Of a DNA stretch of 64,000 bases, positions 27,448 to 36,413 are shown piece by piece. Source of the DNA: Pelagomonas calceolata (lineage: Eukaryota; Sar; Pelagophyceae; Pelagomonadales; Pelagomonadaceae). The position numbers and the translations under genes were made by a program. The notes under the pieces are model-generated. The model was not told where the DNA came from. It was given only the letters and a program-made list of their open reading frames with translations, and did no database searches. The DNA lies in NCBI GenBank assembly GCA_918797485.1, contig CAKKNE010000005.1, forward strand, positions 5,146,001-5,210,000. Reading direction: 5' to 3'. Positions within the stretch are counted from its first letter, which is position 1, and each line of letters begins with the position of its first letter.

Positions 27448-27988
27448 TTGAAATACTGAAGCGCGCTGGACAAGCGGTGCTTTCGTTGATGCCGATCTTA
27501 TAGCCGTGAGACCCCCAACGCATCGTGCCGCATCGTCCGCCGCCGCGCCGTGACCGAGCGGTGACTTTCACGCCGGCAGGTGTCCCGCGTCCCTTTCGAC
27601 GACGCCTTCTCCGGACTCGATGATGTTCTATGAAAATCAAACCCGACGACTCTGATGACGACATACGCGTGAGACTCCGGACAAGCGGCTCAGGCAGCTT
27701 GTTCGCCGCGCGGCCCGCGCGCGACCGTCTACGGCGCAGGCCTCATTCTTCCTCTTCTCTCCTACCACGTTCGTGTGTCCTGTAATTATTGGTGATCACC
27801 ATGTAGTAGGGCGGGAGAGCTCGAAGCTAGCGGCCTGTAAGACACTAGCAAGCCTGGCTTGTAAAAACTGGAGCAAAAACATCAATACTGCAACGCGCAA
27901 CGGCTCTGCGACGCGTGGAGCGCAGCCCTGCACGATTTGAGCAGGCCTGCGTGAGTTTGAGCACGCCTGCTGCAGCGCTGCGGCCACA
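27448..27988. promoter_or_regulatory. Intergenic region upstream of the TPR-oxygenase gene
   Basis: A 541-bp region with the dyad copy at 27826-27849 and GCTGCAGCGCTGC-type sequence just before the ATG. No gene is recognised. Confidence 0.4.
27826..27849 (+). repeat. Dyad element copy 6 (consensus)
   Basis: A perfect copy of GCGGCCTGTAAGACACTAGC preceded by GCTA. It is 139 bp upstream of the ATG at 27989 and oriented towards it. Identical over 24 bp to the copy at 43399. Confidence 0.75.
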
Positions 27989-29734
27989 ATGGTCGACTAC
28001 TCCAAGTTCGACGGCATCGCGGACAGCGACGAGGAGACGACGGAACCCATCGAGCTCGGCACGACGCGCGAAGCCGGCAACGCATTGTTCAAGCAGAAGA
28101 AGTACGCCGCGGCCATCGCCACCTACTCGGCGCTGCTCGACGACGCCGACGACGACGAAAAAGCTCTCTTGTTGTGCAACCGCAGCGCGTGCTTATTAGC
28201 CGTCGACAACGTGCTGCAGGCGTCGCGCGACGCGAAGCAGGCCACTGCACTAAAACCGCAGAGCGCCAAGGCCTGGTATCGATTCGCGACGGCGGAATTG
28301 AAACGGAAAAGCTACAAGAACGCGCGCATCGCCGCGGCGAAGGCCCACGCGTTGGATGATTCAGCGGCGACGCGGGCCCTCCTCAAGAAGTGCAAGGCGG
28401 CGGGCGCCGAGCTGTACGGCGAAAAAGTGAAAGCGCCGAGGCCGTCGCCGACGCACGTCGAGGCGCAGGCGCGCGACGCGCAGCTGGCGCTGGAGCGATT
28501 AAGAAGAATGGCCCGGGACGCCGCTGACGGCAAGGACGCGGCCCTCCAGGACGCGCACGGCATGTGCGTCTACTTCACGAAGCTCGCTTGCAACAAGGCG
28601 GATTTTCGGGAAATGATCTTCCCGGGCGAGCCCCCGCAGCGCTTTGACGATAATGACCTGCCGGGCACGCTCTGCGAGTTCCTGAATGACGAGCGCTACG
28701 CTTCATCCATAAAAAAGCGGTGGCCGTCTGTATTAAGGAAGGCGCACACGGTACTGGTAGGAGCGAAGAAGCAGGGCGAGGATGCGGGCGAGACGATGCC
28801 GCCCGAGGTCGAACGGGTCTTGTGGCCGCAGATCGTCGCCGAGGCCTACGCGCGCGAATTCCAGGAGTGCGCCCACGAAGGGACGACGGAAAGTGTGGTG
28901 GAGCTCCCGTCGTCCGTCGAAGCGCTGCCGCGCCAGGCGTGCCGGGCGCTGTCCTTGGACGCGGACGCGGACACGTGGGGCGGCGTTGGGTGCGTCGTCC
29001 CGAATTACCTGGGCAAGGACTGGCACGCGGCCGTCGCGGACGATGTGGCTCGTTTAATAGAGGAGAGCCAGACATCAACAAAGAAGACGCGGCGGCTCCA
29101 GCAGCTCGTCTGCGATGGGGATGAGCCCGGTTCGTTGGCGTCGCGCGGCGCCGTCGCGTGGCTCGACCCGACGGAGCTCGACGCGGACTTCCCGGCCCTC
29201 GCCGAGCTCGCGAAGAGGCTGCGGGGCCTGCCCGAGGCCTTCGCGCAGGCGGCGGCATCAAAACCCGACGCGCGCGAGGTCCGGCCGCTGCTCGAGCCCG
29301 CCCTACCGATCGAGTGGGAGCCGTGCGCGGCCCTCGCGCCGCCGTCGAAGGGCCCCCAGCTTCTTGTTTTAGACCCGGACCACGTCGTCGACAACAACTT
29401 GTTTCTCTGCGACGGCGACGGAGACGGCGCGCGGCCGCTCATCTCGGCGCTCTACTTCGTCGACGGCGGTGACCCGCGCGCGCATTTGTTAGATCCGGAC
29501 CCGAAGGCGAAGCCGCCCGAAACATTGGGAGGCGACGTGGTTTTGAAAAGGGCGCCAGATGGTGACTTCGCGCACGTCGAGCCGCGGGCCGACGCGCTCG
29601 TGCTCTGGCGGTCGAAGCTCTGTTACCACGCGCGCGAGCCCGTCAAAAAGGGGTGCCGCGCCGTCGTGCGCCACTGGGTCTTCGCGGCGCCGGACGTCAT
29701 GGAGCGGAACCGCGACAAGGCGGCGGCCGCGTGA
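27989..29734 (+). CDS. TPR plus 2-oxoglutarate/Fe(II) oxygenase-like protein
   Basis: A 581-residue protein. Residues 25-135 are three TPR units (AGNALFKQKKYAAAIATYSAL, LLLCNRSACLLAVDNVLQA, KAWYRFATAELKRKSYKNA), as in Hsp90 co-chaperones. After a charged linker the C-terminal half looks like a degraded prolyl-4-hydroxylase-type double-stranded beta helix: RPLISALYFVDGGD near residue 475 and ADALVLWRSKLCYHAREPV near residue 535, where the H and a downstream Arg fit the distal iron ligand and 2OG anchor. The usual H-x-D pair is not obvious. Expected role: protein hydroxylation, or a catalytically weakened relative. The start ATG directly follows a Kozak-like CCACA. Confidence 0.7.
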   Translation: MVDYSKFDGIADSDEETTEPIELGTTREAGNALFKQKKYAAAIATYSALLDDADDDEKALLLCNRSACLLAVDNVLQASRDAKQATALKPQSAKAWYRFATAELKRKSYKNARIAAAKAHALDDSAATRALLKKCKAAGAELYGEKVKAPRPSPTHVEAQARDAQLALERLRRMARDAADGKDAALQDAHGMCVYFTKLACNKADFREMIFPGEPPQRFDDNDLPGTLCEFLNDERYASSIKKRWPSVLRKAHTVLVGAKKQGEDAGETMPPEVERVLWPQIVAEAYAREFQECAHEGTTESVVELPSSVEALPRQACRALSLDADADTWGGVGCVVPNYLGKDWHAAVADDVARLIEESQTSTKKTRRLQQLVCDGDEPGSLASRGAVAWLDPTELDADFPALAELAKRLRGLPEAFAQAAASKPDAREVRPLLEPALPIEWEPCAALAPPSKGPQLLVLDPDHVVDNNLFLCDGDGDGARPLISALYFVDGGDPRAHLLDPDPKAKPPETLGGDVVLKRAPDGDFAHVEPRADALVLWRSKLCYHAREPVKKGCRAVVRHWVFAAPDVMERNRDKAAAA

Positions 29735-30071
29735 TTTTTCTTGTTGTTTAATTTTGTGGATAACATACCCCGTCGACGCGTCGTAGCGCTTCGTTGCGCA
29801 CTTCCGATGCGCGCTAGCGGCGTAAGGCACTAGGAATCACTGCGCCGCGGCTCTGGAGGCGGCGTTTCAGCCATTAGATACAGTTACGCATCGCCGAAGG
29901 CTTCGCGAGCCTCGCTAATATACGTTACGCACCAGCTCTTGAGGTCAGCGCAGCCCGGGGCAGGCGCACAGGACTTCAGGCCTGTGGCACTTCAATACAG
30001 TGCTCAGCCGCGCGCGCGCCGTAGCAGCCGCGACAGCCTGGACGCGCGCGCCGCAAGAGTAGCGAAAGAAG
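29735..30071. promoter_or_regulatory. Intergenic region upstream of the pyridoxal kinase gene
   Basis: A 337-bp region: an A/T-rich 3' UTR of the preceding gene, then a dyad copy at 29813-29834 and a GC-rich leader. Confidence 0.45.
29813..29834 (+). repeat. Dyad element copy 7 (variant)
   Basis: It reads GCTAGCGGCGTAAGGCACTA and then GG, two bases shorter than the consensus. It is 237 bp upstream of the ATG at 30072 and oriented towards it. Confidence 0.6.
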
Positions 30072-31472
30072 ATGGCCGCCCTCGCCGCAGAACAACGCGA
30101 GCCGCGCGTCCTCTCCGTCCAGAGCCACGTTGCGCACGGCTACGTGGGCAACAAGTCCGCGGTCTTCCCGTTACAACTGCTCGGCTTCGAGGCTGACGCC
30201 GTGAACAGCGTGCAGTTCTGCTGCCACACGGGCTACCCGACGTGGCGCGGCCAGGTCCTGGGGGGGGACGACCTGTGGGGCCTGGCGACGGGTCTCGACG
30301 CGAACGGACTCCTGGAGGGCTATTCTCATATACTAACGGGCTACATCGGGTCCGCGACTTTTCTGCGAAAGATCGTAGATCTGGTCACGCTCGTGAAACA
30401 AAGGAGTCCTTCATCCGTATATGTCTGCGATCCCGTGCTTGGGGACCACGGCAAGCTCTACGTGCCGGCCGAGCTCGTCGAGATCTATAAGAAGGACGTC
30501 GTGCCGCTCGCTACACTACTAACGCCGAACCAGTTCGAGCTGGAACTCTTAACGGACACGTCGATCAAGAACGAAAGTGATGCTGTGAACGCAATCAACA
30601 AATTACATAGTCGAGGCGTCGAGCAGGTCTGCGTCACGTCCCTTGATTACGTGCCGAACCGCATCGTCATGCTTTTATCCCTCAAGGGCAGGGTGTATGT
30701 GTTGGAGCTGCCGCGACTGCGAGGAAGGTATACGGGCACGGGGGACCTCACCGCCGCGTTGTTACTAGCGTGGTTAAGTCGACACCCGTTGGAGCCCGCG
30801 CTCGCGCTGGAGAAGGTCGGCGCGACGCTGTCCGCGGTGCTGCGAAGAACATTAAGGGAGCGGAGCGCGCGGACGATCGACGGGAAGCAGGTCCCGCCCG
30901 AGATCGCCTTGGTTAGATCGAAGAGACATATCGAGGACCCGCCACGGACGGCGCCCGGCGGCGACTACGCGCTGGTGGCGCGGTGCCGGCGCGACCGGCT
31001 CAAGGGCGTGGTTTTTGTGGACGTCGACGTCGACGCGAGGGCATTGAATGAATGCGGGGCGCCGGCGTGGCTGCGGAAGCGCGGGGAGCTGGTGGTCGGC
31101 GGCGTCGGCGGGAGCACGTCGCGCGCGTTCCATTGTTCCGACGGGTCCGTCTCAGACTTTTGTGAGAGAAGGGGACTCTCCCCTAATACGGTGCTGGCCG
31201 TCGTCGGTTCCGAGGCGGGCGCGGCCCAAGCACGACAAGCGGGGTGCTTCGTGTGTGCCTTGTTGCCGGGCGAACCCGTCACCGAAACTACGGAAGAGGG
31301 GGGCTACCTGAACGGCCACCGCCCGCTGCGCATCGCGCGCGGCCTGTCTTGGTTCGCCGAGGGCGACGACGACGACGTGCCTCCTGTTCCTGAGGCGCCG
31401 GCCTGGGCGGCGCCGTGCGACGTCTGCGCATCGTCATTGGCTGGGCTTGATAGATATCTTAACTGTGAATAG
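30072..31472 (+). CDS. PDXK: Pyridoxal kinase fused to an HAD-like C-terminal domain
   Basis: A 466-residue protein. Residues 10-300 are pyridoxal kinase: RVLSVQSHVAHGYVGNKSAV, VNSVQFCCHTGYP, GYIGSATFLRKI, YVCDPVLGDHGKLYV, TPNQFELELLTD and the catalytic loop GRYTGTGDLTAALLLAWL (G-T-G-D). It phosphorylates vitamin B6 vitamers to give PLP. Typical kinases end near residue 310; here about 150 more residues follow with FVDVDVDARALNECG, TVLAVVGSEAGAAQARQAGC and a Gly-rich end. These resemble the DxD and DSxxGxxAAxxAG motifs of HAD phosphatases. The fusion would place kinase and possible PLP phosphatase activity in one chain, but the catalytic DxD is only partly conserved. Confidence 0.85.
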   Translation: MAALAAEQREPRVLSVQSHVAHGYVGNKSAVFPLQLLGFEADAVNSVQFCCHTGYPTWRGQVLGGDDLWGLATGLDANGLLEGYSHILTGYIGSATFLRKIVDLVTLVKQRSPSSVYVCDPVLGDHGKLYVPAELVEIYKKDVVPLATLLTPNQFELELLTDTSIKNESDAVNAINKLHSRGVEQVCVTSLDYVPNRIVMLLSLKGRVYVLELPRLRGRYTGTGDLTAALLLAWLSRHPLEPALALEKVGATLSAVLRRTLRERSARTIDGKQVPPEIALVRSKRHIEDPPRTAPGGDYALVARCRRDRLKGVVFVDVDVDARALNECGAPAWLRKRGELVVGGVGGSTSRAFHCSDGSVSDFCERRGLSPNTVLAVVGSEAGAAQARQAGCFVCALLPGEPVTETTEEGGYLNGHRPLRIARGLSWFAEGDDDDVPPVPEAPAWAAPCDVCASSLAGLDRYLNCE

Positions 31473-31482
31473 TATTTTCAAG

Positions 31483-33240
31483 TTAGAAGCTACACGCGAA
31501 GACGCGCAGCGCGATCGCGTCGTGCTGCGCGTCCATTTGCACCGTCTTCGGCGGTTGCACGTCCGCCTCCAACAGGCCGAGGGCCACCAACCTCTCAATT
31601 TGGGCGTCGTCGACGCACGACGGGTGCAGCAGGAAGTGGTTCTTCGGCGACCCTTGCAAAGCACCAGTTCGGTCCGGGATGGACAGGAAGCCGCCCTTCC
31701 ACTTCTTGCCGGCAAACAAGCCCTCGCCCACGGTCCAGGCGGGCCCGAGGGCCTCGGCCACGGACGTGATGTACTGGGTACCGCAGTGGTCCGAGACCGT
31801 GATGGACACCGCCAGCTCGTCGTTGTTGTTGCGGTTCCACCGCTTCGCTAAGAGCACGGGCAGCTCGACGGTGGCCTCCACAACCCCCGAGCGCAGCCGC
31901 GACACGGGGATCGTCGTCGACGCCCGCGCGTCGATGCCACTCCCACTCGCGACGACGGGCGGCACCTTGTCGTAGCAGGGCGGCAGCCGCGCCTCGTTCA
32001 CGCAAGCCTCGGTGACCTCGAGCATGGTCTTGCACTCCTTGTGGGCGTCGCGCATGGCCTTGACCTTCGGCGAGAGTCGCGCGGCCTTGGACAAGGCCTT
32101 GACCGAGTCGCGCAGGCGCGTCATGACTTCGTCCGGCAACGGGGCGCCCTTTCCGCCGCCGCGACATCTTTTCGCCAGCTCCAAGTTCGCCAAACCTAGC
32201 CGGTACCAGGCCTTATCATAGGTTTCGTCGGCCGCCCGGGCTTCGGTAGCACAAGAGGCCGCGTCCCTCAAAGCGGCGAAGGTCGACGCGCGGTCGAGGC
32301 GCGTCGCGTCCGCGACCGCGGCTCGCGACAATAAAGCTTGGGCGCGGTTCGCTAATAATACAGCGGCGAGGCGGCCCACCGGCGGCGGGGATAATGCGAG
32401 AGCGTCGTCGTAGCATTTGGCGGCTTGCGCGAATTTCTTCGCGGCGAGGTGCTTGTTGCCCTGGTCCTTCAGTTGCGCGGCCTTCGTGTCCGTTTTTTGT
32501 GCATCCGCCGGGTCCACGACCTCGCCACCTCCGACGTCCGCACAGTCGTCCAAGTCGTAGCAGTTCTGGGCGTCGTGCATGAGGGCCTCGACCTTCGACG
32601 CGCGCCGCGCGACGGGCTTTGGGGCGCGCCGGGGAATGTCGAGGGCCACGCCGCCGTCGAGCGGTGGCGGTGGTGGTGCTGCGGCCGGTTTCTTGGGAGG
32701 CGGCGGCGGCGGCTGCCGCGCCAGCGCCGCGGCCTCGGGCACGACGTACAAATCGGCGGACACGTCGGCCGTGATCATCGCCGCGCGCGAGAGCACCGTG
32801 CCATCACCTAAACAGAGCCGGTGCGTCTCCGCGTCTAACTTATGCTGCGGGTGCTTCTTCGAGTAGTTGTCGCAGAAGGCCGCGCAGAGCTTGCGTAGAG
32901 GTGCTTTATCCGTGACCCAGCGCGGCGGGATCGTGAGCTTGAGCGAGTGGTGGCGAGTTGGCTCGTCGCCCTCCCGGTAGTGGAGCGTCGTCTGGATCTT
33001 GTCTCCGCCATTGCTCGTTTGGGGCTCCGAGAGTACCTTGGTGGAGACCCAGCCGCGCGCGCCGGCGCACTCGACCTCGATACGCTCGGCGTCGCCGACC
33101 GTCACGGACTGTCCTACGACCTTGACGGTCGTGCGCGCGGGCAGCTCCTTTAGTTTATCACTCGAGAGCTCCTTGGCTTCTCGCATGAGCGCGCCGTTGC
33201 GCGCTCTTATGTAGCACACGTCGCCTGCCTTGAGACCCAT
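31483..33240 (-). CDS. TPR protein with SH3-like and ubiquitin-like N-terminal regions
   Basis: A 585-residue protein. Residues 1-70 look SH3-like (GDVCYIRARNG, RGWVSTKVLS). Residues 85-175 could be a ubiquitin-like fold (HHSLKLTIPPRWVTDKAPLR, ETHRLCLGDGTVLS). A Pro-rich linker is followed by TPR repeats at ~290-420 (KDQGNKHLAAKKFAQAAKCY, LLANRAQALLSRA, KAWYRLGLANLELAKR). The C-terminal third has no recognised domain. Start: MGLKAGDVCY fits the SH3-like domain start; the frame is open upstream to 33504 without coding character. Its stop is 10 bp from the convergent pyridoxal kinase stop. A scaffold or co-chaperone role is inferred. Confidence 0.7.
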   Translation of the reverse strand: MGLKAGDVCYIRARNGALMREAKELSSDKLKELPARTTVKVVGQSVTVGDAERIEVECAGARGWVSTKVLSEPQTSNGGDKIQTTLHYREGDEPTRHHSLKLTIPPRWVTDKAPLRKLCAAFCDNYSKKHPQHKLDAETHRLCLGDGTVLSRAAMITADVSADLYVVPEAAALARQPPPPPPKKPAAAPPPPPLDGGVALDIPRRAPKPVARRASKVEALMHDAQNCYDLDDCADVGGGEVVDPADAQKTDTKAAQLKDQGNKHLAAKKFAQAAKCYDDALALSPPPVGRLAAVLLANRAQALLSRAAVADATRLDRASTFAALRDAASCATEARAADETYDKAWYRLGLANLELAKRCRGGGKGAPLPDEVMTRLRDSVKALSKAARLSPKVKAMRDAHKECKTMLEVTEACVNEARLPPCYDKVPPVVASGSGIDARASTTIPVSRLRSGVVEATVELPVLLAKRWNRNNNDELAVSITVSDHCGTQYITSVAEALGPAWTVGEGLFAGKKWKGGFLSIPDRTGALQGSPKNHFLLHPSCVDDAQIERLVALGLLEADVQPPKTVQMDAQHDAIALRVFACSF

Positions 33241-33682
33241 CCCAGTCGCCTGGTGTGCAGCCAGTGGGCAGCTTAACTCCAGTACCGTGCAACGCCGGGC
33301 AGCGACGAATGGTGTCACGGCAAGGAGTGCTGCCGCGCGGCGATGGCGTGCAAGCAAGCCGTGCGTCTCTGTGACGATGCGATGCCGGCTTAAGCTTCGA
33401 TAAAAATCGTCGCGTACTCGCGGGTTTCGCAGCGACCCGTCGCCGCGCTCGGTATCGGCTCCCGAGCCGTGCGATGCGGTCCCAGCACGCCCGGGCACTA
33501 GCATTTGGTTAGTGCGGGGTCAGCCTGTCGCAACGCTGCCAATTTGGGGACCCGCCGCACGCTACGGCAGTCCGCAGCTGTCATACCCACGGCTCGCGCC
33601 GCACGGCTCGCTCCCCAGCCCTCTGAGTGCGGAAGCTGCCCCGGCCTCGTCCGATCCCATTACTGAACTCCTCAGCAGGACC
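33241..33682. promoter_or_regulatory. Divergent intergenic region
   Basis: A 442-bp region between the TPR gene and the kinase gene. A sequence GCACTAGCATTTGGTTAGTGC at 33496-33516 is an imperfect hairpin loosely like the dyad element, but it lacks the GTAAGACAC core. Confidence 0.4.
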
Positions 33683-34705
33683 ATGGCCCCTGTGGACACG
33701 TTCAACGCCGAGCTCGCTGGTGACGAGAGCGTCCTGAAGAAGGACGTGAAGTCGATGTACAAGCTGGGCCGAAAATTAGGCAAGGGCGCGTACGCGGTGG
33801 TCCATCGAGGCACGTTACTCTCAGACAAGTCGATAACAAGGGCCGTCAAGATTATTGATGAACGGGCATTAGGACACGAAGACATCGAGGCGTTGCATGT
33901 TGAATTACAAACAATGCGGAAAGTCCAGCACCCGAATATCGTGGACCTCTACGAGTGCTTTTTACATGCGGACAAATTTGTCATGGTCCTGGAGCTGTGC
34001 AAGGGCGGGGAGTTGTTCGATAGAGTGGTGGAGAAGGAGCACTATAGTGAAAGGGAAGCGCGGTTCTGCTTCTCGCAGTGCGTCGAAGCCATCGGCCACT
34101 GCCACGAGCACGGCGTCGTGCACAGGGACCTCAAACCAGAAAATTTACTGTATGCGGACGCCGAGGGCACGCCGAACGGCGACGTGATCAAGCTCGCGGA
34201 CTTCGGCCTGGCTTCGCTCATCACGCCGGACCACCTACTCACAACCAGTTGCGGCACGCCCGGCTATGTCGCGCCCGAGATCCTCACGTCCGATTCGACA
34301 CATGGGTACGGCAAGGAGTGCGACCTCTGGTCGCTGGGCGTGATCCTCTACATTTTGTTGGCGGGCTACCCGCCCTTCTACGACGAGGACGGTTCGACCG
34401 CAGCGATCTTCAAGCAGATCAAGGCCGGGGCCTACGAGTTCCAGGCGCCCTACTGGGACCCCGTCAGTCAACAAGCTCGAGCCGTCGTGTCGGGCCTCAT
34501 GACCGTCGACGTGAAGGAGCGCATGACCGCCGAGGGCGTCTTCGCGTCGCCCTGGATTTCTTCAGATGAGCACGCCTCGTCCGTGCACCTGCCGCACTTC
34601 ACGGCGAACCTCAAGAAGTACAACGCGCGGCGCAAGTTCAAGGGGGGCGTCGACGCCGTGATTGCCGAATTGCGGCTTTTGCAGGCCGCGGGCGGCGCGG
34701 AGTAA
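33683..34705 (+). CDS. CAMK-type serine/threonine protein kinase
   Basis: A 340-residue protein, nearly all kinase domain: Gly loop LGKGAYAVVHRG, VAIK-like Lys in RAVKIIDERAL, HRDLKPENLLY, DFGL in KLADFGLASL, activation segment TTSCGTPGYVAPEI, and DLWSLGVILYILLAGYPPF. These put it in the CAMK group (CDPK/DCLK-like). There is no EF-hand tail, and the region after the domain (ASSVHLPHFTANLKKYNARR) resembles the autoinhibitory/calmodulin-binding helix of CaM kinases. All catalytic residues are present. The upstream in-frame extension to 33512 is not protein-like. Confidence 0.9.
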   Translation: MAPVDTFNAELAGDESVLKKDVKSMYKLGRKLGKGAYAVVHRGTLLSDKSITRAVKIIDERALGHEDIEALHVELQTMRKVQHPNIVDLYECFLHADKFVMVLELCKGGELFDRVVEKEHYSEREARFCFSQCVEAIGHCHEHGVVHRDLKPENLLYADAEGTPNGDVIKLADFGLASLITPDHLLTTSCGTPGYVAPEILTSDSTHGYGKECDLWSLGVILYILLAGYPPFYDEDGSTAAIFKQIKAGAYEFQAPYWDPVSQQARAVVSGLMTVDVKERMTAEGVFASPWISSDEHASSVHLPHFTANLKKYNARRKFKGGVDAVIAELRLLQAAGGAE

Positions 34706-34802
34706 GATTTTCATCTTACTGGACGTATGCGTTCGTTCTTGTTGAGAATCGCTAGTTCGTTGACAGGTTTTTGCCAGTCACACTTAATTTTAATTTACAC
34801 AA

Positions 34803-36179
34803 CTACCGATTCGCTCGGTCGTACTCCTCCCAGGCAAGGGGCTCGAGCGCAGCGGCTCGTTTTCGCTCCGCGATCGCTCGCGCCACCTCCTGGTCAATCC
34901 CGCCGCGTTCGCGCGAAGAGAGCAATCCTCGCTCGGCGCAGCGCTCCAGGATCGGGTTCGCGTGAGCTAAGCCGACGACCGCGACGACGGACGCCGCGCC
35001 TCCGGGCGCTTCGTCGTCGTCAGAAGCGTCGGTAGCGACTCGCCCGGTGAGAAAACCCGCGTTGGTCGTAGCAAGCCCCTCCGCGCGCACCGCCTCGACG
35101 CCTCGGAGCCACACCGCGACGCGCCGCGCCCCAGAAGGCCGCTTGGACTCCTCGACGCGCTCGATTTTCGCCACGCAAGCCCCGTGCGGATCAACTACAA
35201 CGTCCGCGTCGACGCCGTCGCCGTCGCGCAGGTAGCAGCGGTTCGCCGCGTGGATCGTGGCGAGCGACGCGCCGAGCAGCGAGCCGCCATTCTCACCCGC
35301 GATGTTGTCGAGGAGAGCCAACCAGCGCGGCTCGAACAGGTTCATGCGCCGGCGCTCGCCGACGCTCAACGGCGACCGTAGCGTCAGAAAAGGCCGCTCT
35401 GGTCCTTCACTTGCGAAGAACGGCGCCGCCGCCGAGCGGCACTCGGCCGGATCCGTGCCGAAGCGAAAGCGATGGCGTTCCAACGCCGAGCTCCGGAGGC
35501 GGCTACCGAGATCTAGTGCGCGTAGTGCGTTCTCGGAGAGCACATCGTCACGCGCCACGAGCAACACGTCCGCGACGCGGGCCGAGACTATCGAAGAGGC
35601 GATGGCGACGGCGTCCGCCGCTGCCTCGATGACCGGCGCATCGATGGGGGTGGCTTGCGCCGTGGCCGCGGTCGCCACCGCGCCGACGCTGGCTGCGAAC
35701 AGCAATGGCAGCGCCTTTCGGGGGTCGGACGCCAGCGCTTGCGCGACGTCGATGCGCTCCACACCCACTCCCGTGGCGACGGGTTTCTTCACCAGCAATC
35801 GCCACGCACGTCGCGTCCGCTCGAGGTCGAAGAGCGGCCGCGCCTCGACAACCGCGGGGAGCGGGCGGCAGGCGTCGCCCAGCACCACAGGAGCGTCGAT
35901 GCGTCGGGCCGCGCGGACAGCGGCTGCGAGCTCGCCGCCGTAGGCCTCCTCGGGCTGATTCCAGGCGAATTCAAGTCTTTCGGCATCGAGCTCCACGAGC
36001 ACCGCATCCGGCTTGACCTCGGCGATGAGCGCTTCGACCTCTTCGCGCTGTCGCCTCGAGGGCGTGTGAGCGGTACCGATGACAGTGATTTTTCTATTGC
36101 CCTTGACCACGGTGCCGACGCTGGGTGCCAGGGCAAATGCTGTGGTCAGCAAGCTTGTGGCCAGGGTGAGGCGCACCAT
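34803..36179 (-). CDS. TraB-family protein with a LON-substrate-binding-like insert
   Basis: A 458-residue protein. The leader MVRLTLATSLLTTAFALAPS suggests plastid or secretory targeting (A-F-A-L-A-P). The TraB core starts KITVIGTAHTPSRRQREEVE with VLVELDAERLE. The last core strand, VVAVVGLAHANPILERCAE, comes only near residue 415. Between them lie Ala-rich, possibly membrane, helices (residues ~150-210) and a stretch RMNLFEPRWLALLDNIAGEN that looks like the lplFEpRYrall motif of LON N-terminal domains. TraB/PrgY/TIKI proteins are putative metalloproteases or membrane regulators. The start is chosen for the leader peptide. Confidence 0.7.
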   Translation of the reverse strand: MVRLTLATSLLTTAFALAPSVGTVVKGNRKITVIGTAHTPSRRQREEVEALIAEVKPDAVLVELDAERLEFAWNQPEEAYGGELAAAVRAARRIDAPVVLGDACRPLPAVVEARPLFDLERTRRAWRLLVKKPVATGVGVERIDVAQALASDPRKALPLLFAASVGAVATAATAQATPIDAPVIEAAADAVAIASSIVSARVADVLLVARDDVLSENALRALDLGSRLRSSALERHRFRFGTDPAECRSAAAPFFASEGPERPFLTLRSPLSVGERRRMNLFEPRWLALLDNIAGENGGSLLGASLATIHAANRCYLRDGDGVDADVVVDPHGACVAKIERVEESKRPSGARRVAVWLRGVEAVRAEGLATTNAGFLTGRVATDASDDDEAPGGAASVVAVVGLAHANPILERCAERGLLSSRERGGIDQEVARAIAERKRAAALEPLAWEEYDRANR

Positions 36180-36303
36180 GGCTGCCAGTCGAGGGCAGCA
36201 ATTATTGTGCACACAAGTGGCTCTCTCGGATATACGCGTTTGCTAGCTAAGAGTATTGCTCCACTGCTACGTGTTGCGTTGCCTCAGCCTCGAGCTCGAA
36301 TTA

Positions 36304-36327
36304 GCTAGCGGCATGTAAGACACTTGC
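36304..36327 (+). repeat. Dyad element copy 8 (reverse-oriented)
   Basis: It reads GCTAGCGGCATGTAAGACAC and then TTGC. It lies 125 bp upstream of the minus-strand TraB-type ATG at 36179, but its direction points away from that gene. It is the only clear exception to the orientation rule. Confidence 0.65.
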
Positions 36328-36413
36328 AAGTAGACCGGGGAGCGGGAGGGGTACGGGGACCCCGCGACGTAACTAGTCTGGGCCTTTAGAATTAAGTGTG
36401 TCACATACAACGC

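Noticed and set aside
27059-27664. 201-residue minus-strand ORF
   Set aside because: Arg/Ser-rich shadow composition. The overlapping plus-strand frame at 27241 looks marginally more like protein.
33496-33516. Additional dyad-element copy upstream of the kinase gene
   Set aside because: It has CACTAGC and TTAGTG, but the GTAAGACAC core is missing. Probably an unrelated hairpin.
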